Below, one piece after another: positions 18,481 to 26,491 of a stretch of DNA of 64,000 nucleotides; the first letter of the stretch is position 1; the number at the start of each line of letters is the position of its first letter. Origin of the DNA: Longivirga sp036510975 (GTDB lineage Bacteria > Actinomycetota > Actinomycetes > S36-B12 > CAIYMF01). The stretch spans positions 56,806 to 120,805 of the forward strand of contig DATCCY010000073.1 of assembly GCA_036510975.1 (NCBI GenBank), read 5' to 3'. The translations under genes and the position numbers were made by a program. The notes beneath the pieces are model-generated. The model was not told where the DNA came from. It made no database searches and saw only the letters and a list, made by a program, of their open reading frames with translations.

Positions 18481-19317
18481 ATGATGAGGCGCGTGAGGAT
18501 TCATTACGCGCACGAGCTGGTGGACGAGTTGCACGAGGTCGCGGTCACCGCGGCGCGCGAGGCCGCGGGGATGGCCTACGCCGGGCAGCGCGCGGGGGTG
18601 ACCGTCGCTGCGACCAAGTCGAGCGCGTCCGACGTCGTCACCGAGATGGACCGCCGGTGCGAGGCGCTGCTCGTCGACCGCATCCTCTCCGCCCGCCCGG
18701 ACGACGGGCTCCTCGGCGAGGAGGGCGCGGATCACGTGGGGGAGACCGGGATCCGCTGGGTCATCGACCCCATCGACGGCACCGTGAACTATCTCTACGG
18801 CCTGCCGTCGTGGGCAGTCTCGGTCGCCGCCGAGATCGACGGCGTCACCGTGGTCGGCGTCGTGGTCGCGCCGGCGCTGGGGGAGATGTTCGTGGCCGTC
18901 CAGGGTCGAGGCGCGCACCTGCACGACCAGCACGGGGTGCACCGGCTGCACGCGAACGACCCGGTGGAGCTCGCCTCGGCGCTCGTCGCCACGGGGTTCG
19001 GCTACACCGTGGAGCGGCGGGTCGGGCAGGCCCGGGTCGTCGAGCAGGTGCTCCCTCGGGTGCGCGACATCCGGCGCGGGGGAGCCTGCAGCATCGACCT
19101 GTGCTCGGTGGCCGCAGGGCGCGTGGACGCCTACTACGAGCGCGGGCCGCACGCGTGGGACCTCGCTGCCGGGGGGCTCATCGCCCGGGAGGCGGGTGCG
19201 CACATCGCCGGACTGCACGGGGTCGCCGCGGGCGAGGACCTGATCGTGGCCTCTGGCTCGCACCTGTTCGGACCGCTGCACGACCTGCTCGCCAAGCTGC
19301 ACGCCGACGAGGACTGA
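18481..19317 (+). CDS. suhB: Inositol monophosphatase family protein
   Basis: The protein has 278 residues. WVIDPIDGTVNYLYG is the metal-binding DPxDGTxN motif. LLGEEGAD supplies the upstream Glu and HAWDLAAGG the C-terminal Asp. The family hydrolyses inositol 1-phosphate and related phosphates with Mg2+; in actinobacteria this feeds inositol for mycothiol and phosphatidylinositol. Position next to the DUF4193-dut block matches mycobacterial suhB. Two ATG codons and a GTG (18493) are possible starts; I took the first. The SDR remnant begins directly after its stop. Confidence 0.88.
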   Translation: MMRRVRIHYAHELVDELHEVAVTAAREAAGMAYAGQRAGVTVAATKSSASDVVTEMDRRCEALLVDRILSARPDDGLLGEEGADHVGETGIRWVIDPIDGTVNYLYGLPSWAVSVAAEIDGVTVVGVVVAPALGEMFVAVQGRGAHLHDQHGVHRLHANDPVELASALVATGFGYTVERRVGQARVVEQVLPRVRDIRRGGACSIDLCSVAAGRVDAYYERGPHAWDLAAGGLIAREAGAHIAGLHGVAAGEDLIVASGSHLFGPLHDLLAKLHADED

Positions 19318-19318
19318 C

Positions 19319-19696
19319 GCAAGCGACGCCCTTCGGCTCGAGGTGGCGCCGTTCGGCGTGCGGGTGTCGCTGGTCCGGCCCGGACCTGTCGTGTCGTCGT
19401 TCGTCGACGCTGCGGTCGACTCGGTGGACGTGACCGAGGGCCCGTACGCCCGGTTCAACCAGGACCTGGTGGACCGCTACCGGCAGGCCTACGACGGCAG
19501 CGCGTCCAACCTCAAGATCAGCCCGGGGAAGGTCGCCGACGTGATCGCGACCGCGGCGACCGCCGCGCGTCCGCGCTCGCGCTACGCCGTCGGAACGATG
19601 GCGAAGTCGCTCATCACCACCCGCCGCCTGCTGCCCGACGTCGCCTGGGACGCCGTCGTACGTCAGACCTGGCCCACCCCGAAACGCCCCTCCTGA
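19319..19696 (+). pseudogene. C-terminal remnant of a short-chain dehydrogenase
   Basis: The open frame begins one base after the suhB stop and reads SDALRLEVAPFGVRVSLVRP at its start. That is the segment that follows the catalytic Tyr-x-x-x-Lys in classical SDR enzymes. The Rossmann GxxxGxG motif, the catalytic Ser-Tyr-Lys and any normal start codon are absent. A GTG at 19343 could begin 117 residues, but such a product would lack the active site. The C-terminal part (KISPGKVADVIATAA, PRSRYAVGTMAK) is intact. I read this as an SDR gene beheaded by a deletion that fused its 3' end to suhB. Confidence 0.8.
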
Positions 19697-19703
19697 CCCC
19701 AGA

Positions 19704-19756
19704 GTTCTAGGTGAAGGACGCCTTTGTATGCACCAAAGGCGTCCTTCACCGAAAAC
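19704..19756. repeat. Dispersed palindromic repeat, copy 1
   Basis: A perfect 17-bp stem (GGTGAAGGACGCCTTTG at 19710-19726, CAAAGGCGTCCTTCACC at 19734-19750) encloses the 7-base loop TATGCAC. Flanks GTTCTA and GAAAAC are the diverged outer arm. It lies between the SDR remnant (stop 19696) and the convergent gamma-carbonic anhydrase stop (19766), so it may also serve as a two-way terminator. The same stem recurs at 34130 and 46039. Confidence 0.9.
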
Positions 19757-19765
19757 CCAGCGGGG

Positions 19766-20284
19766 TCAGTCGAGGCGGCGGAGGTCGGCTCGGTACCAGT
19801 GGCCGTTGTGGACGTAGAGGTCGACGGCACGGGTGAAGGCCCCCTCGGCCACGGCGTCCTCGCGGATCCGCGCCGGCACCCCGAGCGCCATCGCGCGGCT
19901 CGGGACCTCCATGTCGTTGGGCACCAGTGCGGAGGCGCCGACGAGGGCCCCGCGGCGTACGACGACCCGGTGGAGCACGACCGAGCCGGAGCCGATCAGG
20001 CAGTCGTCCTCGATCGTGCAGCCCTCGAGGTGGGCGTTGTGGCCCACGACGCAGCGATCGCCGATCACGGTCGGGACCGAGGCCGTGCAATGGACCACGG
20101 TGCCGTCCTGGATCGACGTCCGCGCACCGACGGTGATCGTGCCGTGGTCGCCGCGCAGCACGGCGGTGGGCCAGACGGTGGACTCGGGGCCGATCTGCAC
20201 GTCGCCGATGACCACGGCGTCGGGGTGGACGAACGCCGTCGGGTCGATCTGCGGCACGCGGTCGCCGAGCGCGTAGACGGGCAC
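19766..20284 (-). CDS. Gamma-class carbonic anhydrase family protein
   Basis: The protein has 172 residues of left-handed beta-helix hexapeptide repeats (VIGDVQIGPESTVWPTAVLR, TITVGARTSIQDG). GTVVHCT and VGHNAHLEG provide the His residues that bind the metal in gamma-carbonic anhydrases. The length and absence of a signal peptide fit the short cytosolic CaiE/YrdA/PaaY branch, in which carbonic anhydrase activity is variable. I chose GTG, preceded by AGGAGGA four bases before it. It sits as an insertion between suhB and DUF4193 relative to mycobacteria. Confidence 0.88.
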   Translation of the reverse strand: MPVYALGDRVPQIDPTAFVHPDAVVIGDVQIGPESTVWPTAVLRGDHGTITVGARTSIQDGTVVHCTASVPTVIGDRCVVGHNAHLEGCTIEDDCLIGSGSVVLHRVVVRRGALVGASALVPNDMEVPSRAMALGVPARIREDAVAEGAFTRAVDLYVHNGHWYRADLRRLD

Positions 20285-20310
20285 CGTTCCTCCTGGGCCG
20301 TGGCCTCGAC

Positions 20311-20326
20311 CGTGACGCGGGTCACG
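20311..20326. promoter_or_regulatory. Palindrome CGTGAC-N4-GTCACG, possible operator
   Basis: The 16-bp perfect inverted repeat sits 27 bases before the gamma-carbonic anhydrase start in the divergent region shared with the DUF4193 gene. Its half-site GTGAC resembles Crp/Fnr-type half-sites, but the 4-base spacing differs from the usual 6. Which gene it might serve is unknown. Confidence 0.3.
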
Positions 20327-20529
20327 TCGTGTGAGCCATCCCACCAGATCGCGTTCCCGCAGGTACGGGGGGTCGTCTCGCACATGTCGTCGGCGTCGGG
20401 CACAATCCCCGGACGTCGGACCGATCAGCGGGAATCGCCCACGACCCTCCGACGTTGACGCGCTGCACGCCGCAGCAGAGCCTCCGACGACGTAGGCCCG
20501 CACGAACCGCACGCGAAGACGAGGACGAG

Positions 20530-20826
20530 ATGGCCACGGACTACGACGCACCGCGCAAGACCGACGAGGAGCTCGCCGAGGACTCCCTGGAGGAGCTGAA
20601 GGCGCAGCGTGCCGACAAGGCGGCGTCGAGCGTCGACGTCGACGAGGTCGAGCTCGCGGAGAACCTCGAGCTCCCCGGTGCCGACCTGTCCGACGAGGTG
20701 CTCACCACCCGGGTCGTGCCACGTCAGGCCGACGAGTTCACCTGCTCGAAGTGCTTCCTCGTGCACCACCGCAGCCAGCTCGCCAAGGAGGTCAAGGGCC
20801 AGGCGATCTGCGTCGACTGCGCCTGA
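20530..20826 (+). CDS. DUF4193 zinc-ribbon protein
   Basis: The protein has 98 residues. The N-terminal half is acidic and charged (DYDAPRKTDEELAEDSLEEL). The C-terminal half has CSKCFLVHHRSQLA and ICVDC, four Cys that form a zinc ribbon. DUF4193 is confined to actinobacteria, is near-universal there, and has no established function. A nucleic-acid or RNA polymerase contact would be guesswork. A possible -10 (CACAAT) lies near 20401-20406. The equivalent in M. tuberculosis is Rv2699c, also beside dut. Confidence 0.85.
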   Translation: MATDYDAPRKTDEELAEDSLEELKAQRADKAASSVDVDEVELAENLELPGADLSDEVLTTRVVPRQADEFTCSKCFLVHHRSQLAKEVKGQAICVDCA

Positions 20827-20884
20827 GACCACCCGGCGTGCCGCCCGGCACGCGGGGACCGACCTTCGATCCAGGGGCGTGCGC

Positions 20885-21733
20885 ATGAGCGAACCGGTCA
20901 GCCCCGACGACCGCGTCCCGCCGGTGCCCGTCGCTCCTGCGCCGTCCGGCGCCGACGTGCACCCTGCCGACGTGCAGCACCTCTCGGACCAGGAGGCCCG
21001 TCAGGTCGCAGACATCGTCGGACGCCTCGGCGACGACGATCTCGGCCGCGCGGAGAAGGCCAAGCAGCTCGTGGCGCTGTCCGGGATCGTCGGCGCCCGC
21101 GCTCGTCGCGCCGGTACGTCGGCGGTCGCGAGCGGCCGCATGCTCGCGGACCTCCTGCTCGACGCCGCACCCCACATCCCGATCCGCGACCTCGCCACGC
21201 TGTCCGAGCACCACCACGGGCTCACGGGCGAGGCGCTGGCCGACGCGATCGTGCGCAACGCCACCCGCGCCACTATGGGGATCGGGGCCGCGGGTGGCGC
21301 CGTCGCCGCGGCGGAGTGGGCCACCCTGCCCCTGCTCATCACGGTGCCGCTCGAGGTCGTGGTGGAGACGGTCGCGGTGGCGGCCGTCGAGGTGAAGCTC
21401 GTCGGCGAGCTGCACGCGGTCTATGGCGTCGACGTGCCCGGAACCGGCGCGCAGCGTGCGACCGCCTTCGCCGGATCGTGGGCGAGCCGGCGCGGGATCG
21501 ACCCGCTCCGCCCGTGGACCATCCCGAACGTCCTCGGCATCGCCGGACGGCAGCAGCTCGGCAAGCGGATGATCAGCCGCTTCGCGCGCAACCTCGGGAC
21601 GATCATCCCGTTCCTCATCGGGGCGGTCGTCGGCGCGCGGGTCAACAGTGCGGAGACCACCAAGCTGGCCGCCGAGATGCGCACCGACCTGCGTCGTGTC
21701 GCGGCCGAGGGGCTTGCCGGCCCGGGGGCCTGA
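20885..21733 (+). CDS. Conserved actinobacterial protein of unknown function
   Basis: The protein has 282 residues. The N-terminal 35 residues are Pro/Ala/Asp-rich. Residues 40-130 are helical and polar with LSEHHHGLTGEALADAIVRN. Two glycine/alanine-rich hydrophobic stretches follow (MGIGAAGGAVAAAEWATLPL and IIPFLIGAVVGARVNSAET), then a helical C-terminus. This alternation weakly recalls EcsC-type proteins, but I see no decisive motif. It starts 58 bases after DUF4193 on the same strand and may share its transcript. Confidence 0.6.
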   Translation: MSEPVSPDDRVPPVPVAPAPSGADVHPADVQHLSDQEARQVADIVGRLGDDDLGRAEKAKQLVALSGIVGARARRAGTSAVASGRMLADLLLDAAPHIPIRDLATLSEHHHGLTGEALADAIVRNATRATMGIGAAGGAVAAAEWATLPLLITVPLEVVVETVAVAAVEVKLVGELHAVYGVDVPGTGAQRATAFAGSWASRRGIDPLRPWTIPNVLGIAGRQQLGKRMISRFARNLGTIIPFLIGAVVGARVNSAETTKLAAEMRTDLRRVAAEGLAGPGA

Positions 21734-21737
21734 CCGG

Positions 21738-22064
21738 TCAGTCCTCGACGCGCCGCGGTGCGGTCATCCGGTCGATGACGACGCCGACCACGGCGACGGC
21801 CGCGGCGGTGGTCGCGGCCCACATGATGACGCGGGTCATGGTCTGCTGGGGGTCGCTCGCGTGCGGCGGGTTGTGCCCCGTGGTCTTCTTGTAGACCCGC
21901 TCCATGATCTCGCGCACCGCCCAGGTGGCGCCCAGGGCGATGATCGGCGCCATCAGCTTCGCCGACGTCGGCGCCTCGACGACCTCGACCTGGTCGGGGT
22001 CGGTCGGCAGGAGCCCCGCCTCGGCCATGGCGTCGTCGAGTGCGTTCTTGGCGTCCTCGGACAC
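21738..22064 (-). CDS. DUF4235 membrane protein
   Basis: The protein has 108 residues and a GTG start six bases behind GGGAG. An acidic N-terminus of about 30 residues precedes a first helix (KLMAPIIALGATWAVREIME), a polar loop with TTGHNPPHASDP, and a second helix (VIMWAATTAAAVAVVGVVID). The layout Lys...Ala-Trp-x-x-Arg matches the actinobacterial DUF4235 family. The family's function is not known. It converges with the preceding gene, five bases apart. Confidence 0.75.
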   Translation of the reverse strand: MSEDAKNALDDAMAEAGLLPTDPDQVEVVEAPTSAKLMAPIIALGATWAVREIMERVYKKTTGHNPPHASDPQQTMTRVIMWAATTAAAVAVVGVVIDRMTAPRRVED

Positions 22065-22133
22065 GATCTGCTCCCGGTGCTCTGGTTCGGCTGCTCGGAC
22101 GCAGCCTGCCACGACGCCGCCCGCGACGTGACC

Positions 22134-22646
22134 TCAGTCGGCGGAAGCGGTGCGGGCCGCGTCGCGAGCGGCCGCGAGCAGCGGCGCAAGGTCCCGCCCG
22201 CGGCGGGTCGAGACCAGCCAGTACGGGTGCGGGTCGTCGGGGTCCTCCACCTCGACGAGGACCGCGCGCGACACCCACGAGCGCAGGCAGAGGTACGCCG
22301 CGGGGTCCGCGAGACGACCACGCGCGTCGCGCGTCTGCGCCGTGTCCAGGGGTGCGACGCGTCCCGCGTGACTTAGCGGCAGCCGCGCCCTCCCCGCGCG
22401 GAACACGAGGTCGTCGACGACCACCAGGGGAGCGGTGGCCAGCAGCCACCACGACACGAGCCCCTGCGAGACCACGAACGCGACGACGCCGGCAGGCGTG
22501 CCGAGACGGTACCCGTACGCGACGCCCAGCGAGGCCGTGAGGGCCAGGCCGAGCAGCCAGATCCAGACCGGTGCGTGCACCCGCTCGCGGTAGGCGACCT
22601 GGGTGCCGTCGACCCCCTCGGTCACCGCGGTCGGCTGCTCGCTCAC
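22134..22646 (-). CDS. DUF3093 membrane protein
   Basis: The protein has 170 residues. Two adjacent hydrophobic segments (VWIWLLGLALTASLGVAYGY and GVVAFVVSQGLVSWWLLATA) precede a cytosolic domain. The ending DPHPYWLVSTRRGRDLAPLL is the hallmark of DUF3093, an actinobacterial family found beside dut (Rv2698 in M. tuberculosis). Function unknown. The GTG start lies 53 bases from the divergent thioesterase start. Confidence 0.83.
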   Translation of the reverse strand: MSEQPTAVTEGVDGTQVAYRERVHAPVWIWLLGLALTASLGVAYGYRLGTPAGVVAFVVSQGLVSWWLLATAPLVVVDDLVFRAGRARLPLSHAGRVAPLDTAQTRDARGRLADPAAYLCLRSWVSRAVLVEVEDPDDPHPYWLVSTRRGRDLAPLLAAARDAARTASAD

Positions 22647-22699
22647 GTCCGCAGCCTGCCACGGCGGGCCGCGCGCGTCGGCGGGTAGGGTCGGTGCTC

Positions 22700-23314
22700 G
22701 TGAGCACTCCCGCGGAGCCCGTGATCCCCTCGCGGGGCGGGCTGCTGCCGACCACGCCCCCGGCGGACTCCGTCCTCCCGCCACGCAGCCCCGCCGCGCC
22801 GGCTCCGGGCGAGCGGATCCCGAGCCACTACACCAAGTGCTACGGGTGCGGCAGCGACCACCCGACCGGCTTGCACCTCACGCTCTTCGCGGGGGAGGGC
22901 CTCTCGCTCTACGGCACCTTTGCCGTGACCGAGCTGCACCAGGGCGCCCCGGGGCTCGCGCACGGCGGACTGCTCACGACCGCCTTCGACGACGCGCTGG
23001 GCTCGTTGAACTGGCTGCTGTCCTCGCCGTCGGTGACCGGCCGCCTCGAGGTCGACTTCCGCCGTCCGGTGCCGGTCGGCTCCACCCTGCACATCGAGGC
23101 GGCGGTCGTCGGGGTGAAGGGACGCAAGATCTTCAGCCGGGCCGTCGGACGCCTCGACGCCGCGGACGGTCCGATCGCCATGACCGCTGCGTCACTGTTC
23201 GTCCAGGTGCCGGTCGAGCACTTCGTGTCCTACGGCCGGCCCGAGGACGTCGAGAGCGCGCGCGAGGACCGGCTCGTGCGCGGCAGCCTGCAGAACCTCG
23301 AGGTCAACCCGTGA
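22700..23314 (+). CDS. PaaI/hot-dog-fold thioesterase
   Basis: The protein has 204 residues. After a Pro-rich N-terminus, YTKCYGCGSDHPTGLHLTLF begins the hot-dog fold and GLAHGGLLTTAFDDALGSLN carries the HGG motif and acidic residue used by PaaI-type acyl-CoA thioesterases. Acyl substrate is unknown. GTG at 22694 or 22700 can start it; the second fits the spacing better. The stop overlaps the dut start (GTGA), indicating co-translation. Confidence 0.85.
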   Translation: MSTPAEPVIPSRGGLLPTTPPADSVLPPRSPAAPAPGERIPSHYTKCYGCGSDHPTGLHLTLFAGEGLSLYGTFAVTELHQGAPGLAHGGLLTTAFDDALGSLNWLLSSPSVTGRLEVDFRRPVPVGSTLHIEAAVVGVKGRKIFSRAVGRLDAADGPIAMTAASLFVQVPVEHFVSYGRPEDVESAREDRLVRGSLQNLEVNP

Positions 23315-23766
23315 CCACTCGTCCGCCGAACGCCGTCGACGTCCTCGTGCGCCGGGTCGACCCGGACGTGCCCCTGCCGTCGTACGCGCACCCCGGCGAC
23401 GCCGGGCTGGACCTGGTCACCACCGTGGCGGCAGAGGTGGCGCCCGGCGATCGCGTGCTCCTCCCGACCGGCATCGCGATCGCCCTGCCCGAGGGCTACG
23501 CCGCGTTCGTGCACCCGCGGTCCGGGCTGGCCGTCCGCTACGGCGTGTCCCTCGTCAACGCGCCGGGCACCATCGACGCCGGCTACCGCGGTGAGATCGC
23601 GGTGTCGCTGGTGAACCTCGACCCGCGCGACCCCGTCGTCCTCGCCCGAGGCGACCGCATCGCCCAGCTCGTCGTGCAGCGGGTGGAGCATGCCGTCCTC
23701 CACGAGGTCGACCGCCTGCCGGGGTCGGACCGCGGTGAGGGTGGATTCGGCTCGTCCGGCCGCTAG
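23311..23766 (+). CDS. dut: Deoxyuridine 5'-triphosphate nucleotidohydrolase
   Basis: The 151-residue trimeric dUTPase converts dUTP to dUMP and PPi, keeping uracil out of DNA and supplying dTMP synthesis. All five motifs are seen: HPGDAGLDL, PRSGLA, GTIDAGYRGEI (catalytic Asp), RGDRIAQLVVQ and the C-terminal RGEGGFGSSGR that closes over the nucleotide. GTG overlaps the thioesterase stop. Its neighbours DUF3093 and DUF3710 are the same in mycobacteria. Confidence 0.95.
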   Translation: MTTRPPNAVDVLVRRVDPDVPLPSYAHPGDAGLDLVTTVAAEVAPGDRVLLPTGIAIALPEGYAAFVHPRSGLAVRYGVSLVNAPGTIDAGYRGEIAVSLVNLDPRDPVVLARGDRIAQLVVQRVEHAVLHEVDRLPGSDRGEGGFGSSGR

Positions 23767-23814
23767 CGTCAGTCCTGGGACCCGACGTCCCGCCTCTCTC
23801 GTGAAGGAGTCCCG

Positions 23815-24561
23815 GTGTTCCGACGCCGTCGCAACGACCAGTCCGACAGCGCACCGCTCGCCGACGGGACGGTCGACGCCGAGGAGCTGTCCACCGACGG
23901 GTCCGACGTCGCGGAGGGTGACTCCGTCCCGTCGCCGGACGTGAGGGGGGACGGACCCTACGACGTCAGCGAGGAGCCCCAGGACGGGCTCACCCGGCTC
24001 GACCTCGGCGGTCTGCGCGTCCCCGGGGCCGACGGCATGGAGCTGCGCCTCGAGCTCGACGAGGCCGGTGAGACGGTTCAGGCCGTCACCGTGGTGAGCG
24101 GCGACTCGACCATGCAGCTCATGGCGTTCGCCGCTCCTCGCACCGAGGGCATCTGGGACGACGTGCGCGAGGAGATCCGCAAGAGCCTGGCCGCCCAGGG
24201 TCTCGTCGACACGGCCGAGGGGGACTTCGGCACCGAGCTGCGAGCCACGCTCACGGTGGCCGGACCGCAGGGACAGACCCTCATGCAGCCGGCCCGGTTC
24301 GTCGGGATCAACGGCCCGCGCTGGTTCCTGCGTGCGCTGTTCAGCGGCGCCGCAGCCCGCGACGCGGCCGCCGCGGCACCGCTGGAGGCGGTCCTGCGTG
24401 CCACGGTCGTCGTGCGCGGAACGGACCCGATGGCCCCCGGGGACCCGCTGGCGCTCAGCGTCCCCGGCCAGCTGCCGGAGGGGATGAGCCGATCGGCGGA
24501 AGCCGAGCGGCCTCCGCTGGCCGTTCCGCAGCGCGGACCGGAGATCACCGAGATCCGCTGA
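23815..24561 (+). CDS. DUF3710 family protein
   Basis: The protein has 248 residues. MFRRRRNDQS and about 50 acidic residues lead into a conserved core: GLTRLDLGGLRVPG, MELRLELDEAG, ESAMQLMAFAAPRT-like strand, EGIWDDVREEI, PARFVGINGPRWFLRALFSG and VVVRGTDPMAPGDPLAL. That arrangement is DUF3710, found next to dut in actinobacteria (Rv2696c). No catalytic motif or membrane segment is visible. GTG start is 10 bases behind AAGGAG. Function unknown. Confidence 0.87.
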   Translation: MFRRRRNDQSDSAPLADGTVDAEELSTDGSDVAEGDSVPSPDVRGDGPYDVSEEPQDGLTRLDLGGLRVPGADGMELRLELDEAGETVQAVTVVSGDSTMQLMAFAAPRTEGIWDDVREEIRKSLAAQGLVDTAEGDFGTELRATLTVAGPQGQTLMQPARFVGINGPRWFLRALFSGAAARDAAAAAPLEAVLRATVVVRGTDPMAPGDPLALSVPGQLPEGMSRSAEAERPPLAVPQRGPEITEIR

Positions 24562-24572
24562 CGCCGCGGCGC

Positions 24573-25247
24573 TCAGGCACCCAGCAGGAGCGTGCGCCCC
24601 GTTCGTCCCAGCGCGCCACGGTCCCTCGCCGGGTCCTGGCGGCCTACGATTCCCAGCGCCGCGCCGGGGATCGAGGCCGACCAGGTCCTGGCCACCGACT
24701 CCGGGTGCAGCGGGTCGTCGGCCAGGGCCACGACCGCAGTGGGCGTCCTGATCGCAGCCAGCTCCGTGCGGGTGGGACCGGTGCTGCCTGCAGCCGCCCG
24801 CAGGGCGGCGACCAGGGCGTCGTCGTCGTAGGTCTCCCACCCCCGGCGCAGCTCCTCGACGACCCAGTCGCCTTCTGCCGCCGCAGAGATCTCCGCCAGC
24901 ACGGCTGCGCGCCCGCGCCGGGCGATCTCCTCGGCGCTGCGTTCGGTCAGGGCTGCCACGGGGTCGGGGGCGCCGGTCCACGCCGGCATCGCGAGCAGGA
25001 GTGAATCGGTCCGACCACCTCGGACGGTCCACAGGGCCGCGGCATGCGCTCCCAACGAGATGCCGGCCACCAGGACCACACGGCACCCGTGCGCCGCTGT
25101 GGCGATAGCGTCGACGACCGACTCGACGTCCGCGCGCGCCGTCACGGCGACCGGCGTCGCGCCGTCGGGGACCGCCGGCGCCAGGAGCAGCGCCGCGGTG
25201 GCCGGGCACGAGCCGGCGCCGTGGACGAGCACGGCGATGTCGGTCAT
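24573..25247 (-). CDS. Alpha/beta hydrolase family protein
   Basis: The protein has 224 residues. VLVHGAGSCPA is the oxyanion-hole HG motif, VLVAGISLGAHAAALW contains the nucleophile elbow G-x-S-x-G, and TAVVALADDPLHPESVA has the Asp and His region of the triad. Substrate is unknown. The gene sits at the place of Rv2695 in mycobacteria, converging on DUF3710. Divergent from the OB-fold gene, with 79 bases between. Confidence 0.8.
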   Translation of the reverse strand: MTDIAVLVHGAGSCPATAALLLAPAVPDGATPVAVTARADVESVVDAIATAAHGCRVVLVAGISLGAHAAALWTVRGGRTDSLLLAMPAWTGAPDPVAALTERSAEEIARRGRAAVLAEISAAAEGDWVVEELRRGWETYDDDALVAALRAAAGSTGPTRTELAAIRTPTAVVALADDPLHPESVARTWSASIPGAALGIVGRQDPARDRGALGRTGRTLLLGA

Positions 25248-25326
25248 GGGCGGATCGTGCCAGGCGCCCCCAGGTGACGGTTGCGCGGTGGGGTGCGCCG
25301 GGCGCCCAGGGCACTAGCCTGGGCCC

Positions 25327-25698
25327 ATGTCCGCGTCGAGTCCCGGGTTCTTCCGGCGGTTCACCCGCACCCAGACCCAGGTCGACGCCGACCGGCTCGA
25401 GGACGAGGCGCGCCACATCGGTGCCACCCACATCCGGGACTGCGTCGGGGGAAGCACCACGACCGTCACGGGTCGACTCCGGTCGGTCACGCTGCGACCC
25501 GCCGCGAAGGCGCCCGCGGTCGAGGCCGAGCTCTGGGACGGAACCGGACGGATCACCCTGCTGTTCCTGGGTCGACGCCGCATCCCCGGCATCACGCCGG
25601 GCCGCCACGTCGTCGTGCACGGCCGCCCGATCGCGCGCGACGGCGAGACCGCGATGGTGAACCCGCGCTACGAGCTGCTCCCCGCGGTGCCGGAATGA
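25327..25698 (+). CDS. OB-fold nucleic-acid-binding protein
   Basis: The protein has 123 residues. The N-terminal helix includes GFFRRFTRTQTQVDADRLED. GSTTTVTGRLRSVTLRP starts a five-stranded OB barrel, and VEAELWDGTGRITLLFLGRR, ITPGRHVVVHGRP and AMVNPRYELL continue it. The pattern matches OB domains of the RecG wedge/tRNA-anticodon type. Syntenic with Rv2694c. DNA or RNA binding is inferred from the fold. DUF3159 follows by four bases. Confidence 0.83.
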   Translation: MSASSPGFFRRFTRTQTQVDADRLEDEARHIGATHIRDCVGGSTTTVTGRLRSVTLRPAAKAPAVEAELWDGTGRITLLFLGRRRIPGITPGRHVVVHGRPIARDGETAMVNPRYELLPAVPE

Positions 25699-25702
25699 TC
25701 GC

Positions 25703-26440
25703 GTGACGGACGAGCCCGCACCCGACGGCCGCTCCGCCGACGAGCACCACCACCACGACGTCGCCGAGGTGCTCCTCGGCACCGACGACGGCACGGGCGC
25801 GCCGGGCGACGCCACCGCCGAGCAGCTGATGGCCAGCGCCATCGGCGGATGGCGTGGGCTGGTCGACAGCAGCCTGCCCGGCGCGGTGTTCCTGATCGTC
25901 TACGTCGTCAACGGCAACAGGCTCTCGCAGGCCGTGTGGGCCGCTGTGGCGGCGGGTGCCGTCATCGCGGTGCTGCGCCTCGTGCGGCGCCAGTCGCTCC
26001 AGCAGGTCGTCTCCGGTTTCGTCGGCATCGCCTTCTGCGCCTGGCTCGCGTCCCGGACGGGGCGGGCGGAGGACTTCTACCTGCCCGGCATCCTCATCAA
26101 CATCGCCTACGCCGTCGGCCTGTCCGCCTCCTGCCTCGTAGGTCACCCGCTGCTCGGCTACGGCGTCGGCGCGGCCACGGGTGACGTCACCGGCTGGCGC
26201 CGCGTCCCTGAGCAGCGGCGCGCCTACTCCCTCGCGACCTGGTTCTTCGCCGCCGTCTTCGCGACGCGCGTGGTGGTCCAGGTGCCGCTCTACCTCGCCG
26301 GCTGGGTCGGCCCGCTCGGCGTCGCGAAGCTGGCCCTGGGCTGGCCCCTGTTCGCGCTCGCGGCCTATCTCAGCTACCGAGTCATCACCAAGGCCCGCGA
26401 CGAAGCCCCGATCCCGGAAGCGACCGACCCCGAGCCCTGA
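25703..26440 (+). CDS. DUF3159 membrane protein
   Basis: The protein has 245 residues with an acidic, His-rich N-terminus (DEHHHHDVAEVL). About six hydrophobic segments follow, including GAVFLIVYVVNGNRLSQAVW, FVGIAFCAWLASRTGRAEDF and GILINIAYAVGLSASCLVGH. This is DUF3159, equivalent to Rv2693c, always near the potassium-regulator genes. Function is not known. A loop with four successive His could bind a metal, which is speculation. Confidence 0.85.
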   Translation: MTDEPAPDGRSADEHHHHDVAEVLLGTDDGTGAPGDATAEQLMASAIGGWRGLVDSSLPGAVFLIVYVVNGNRLSQAVWAAVAAGAVIAVLRLVRRQSLQQVVSGFVGIAFCAWLASRTGRAEDFYLPGILINIAYAVGLSASCLVGHPLLGYGVGAATGDVTGWRRVPEQRRAYSLATWFFAAVFATRVVVQVPLYLAGWVGPLGVAKLALGWPLFALAAYLSYRVITKARDEAPIPEATDPEP

Positions 26441-26454
26441 GCCGACCCCGACGC

Positions 26455-26473
26455 GCACCCCCAGAGGGGGTGC
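26455..26473. terminator. Hairpin between DUF3159 and the RCK pair
   Basis: GCACCCCC-AGA-GGGGGTGC is a perfect 8-bp stem with a 3-base loop. It lies 14 bases after the DUF3159 stop and 18 before the convergent TrkA stop. Symmetry and position suggest a bidirectional terminator without a U-run. Confidence 0.75.
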
Positions 26474-26491
26474 CCTTGGAGGGGCGATAGA

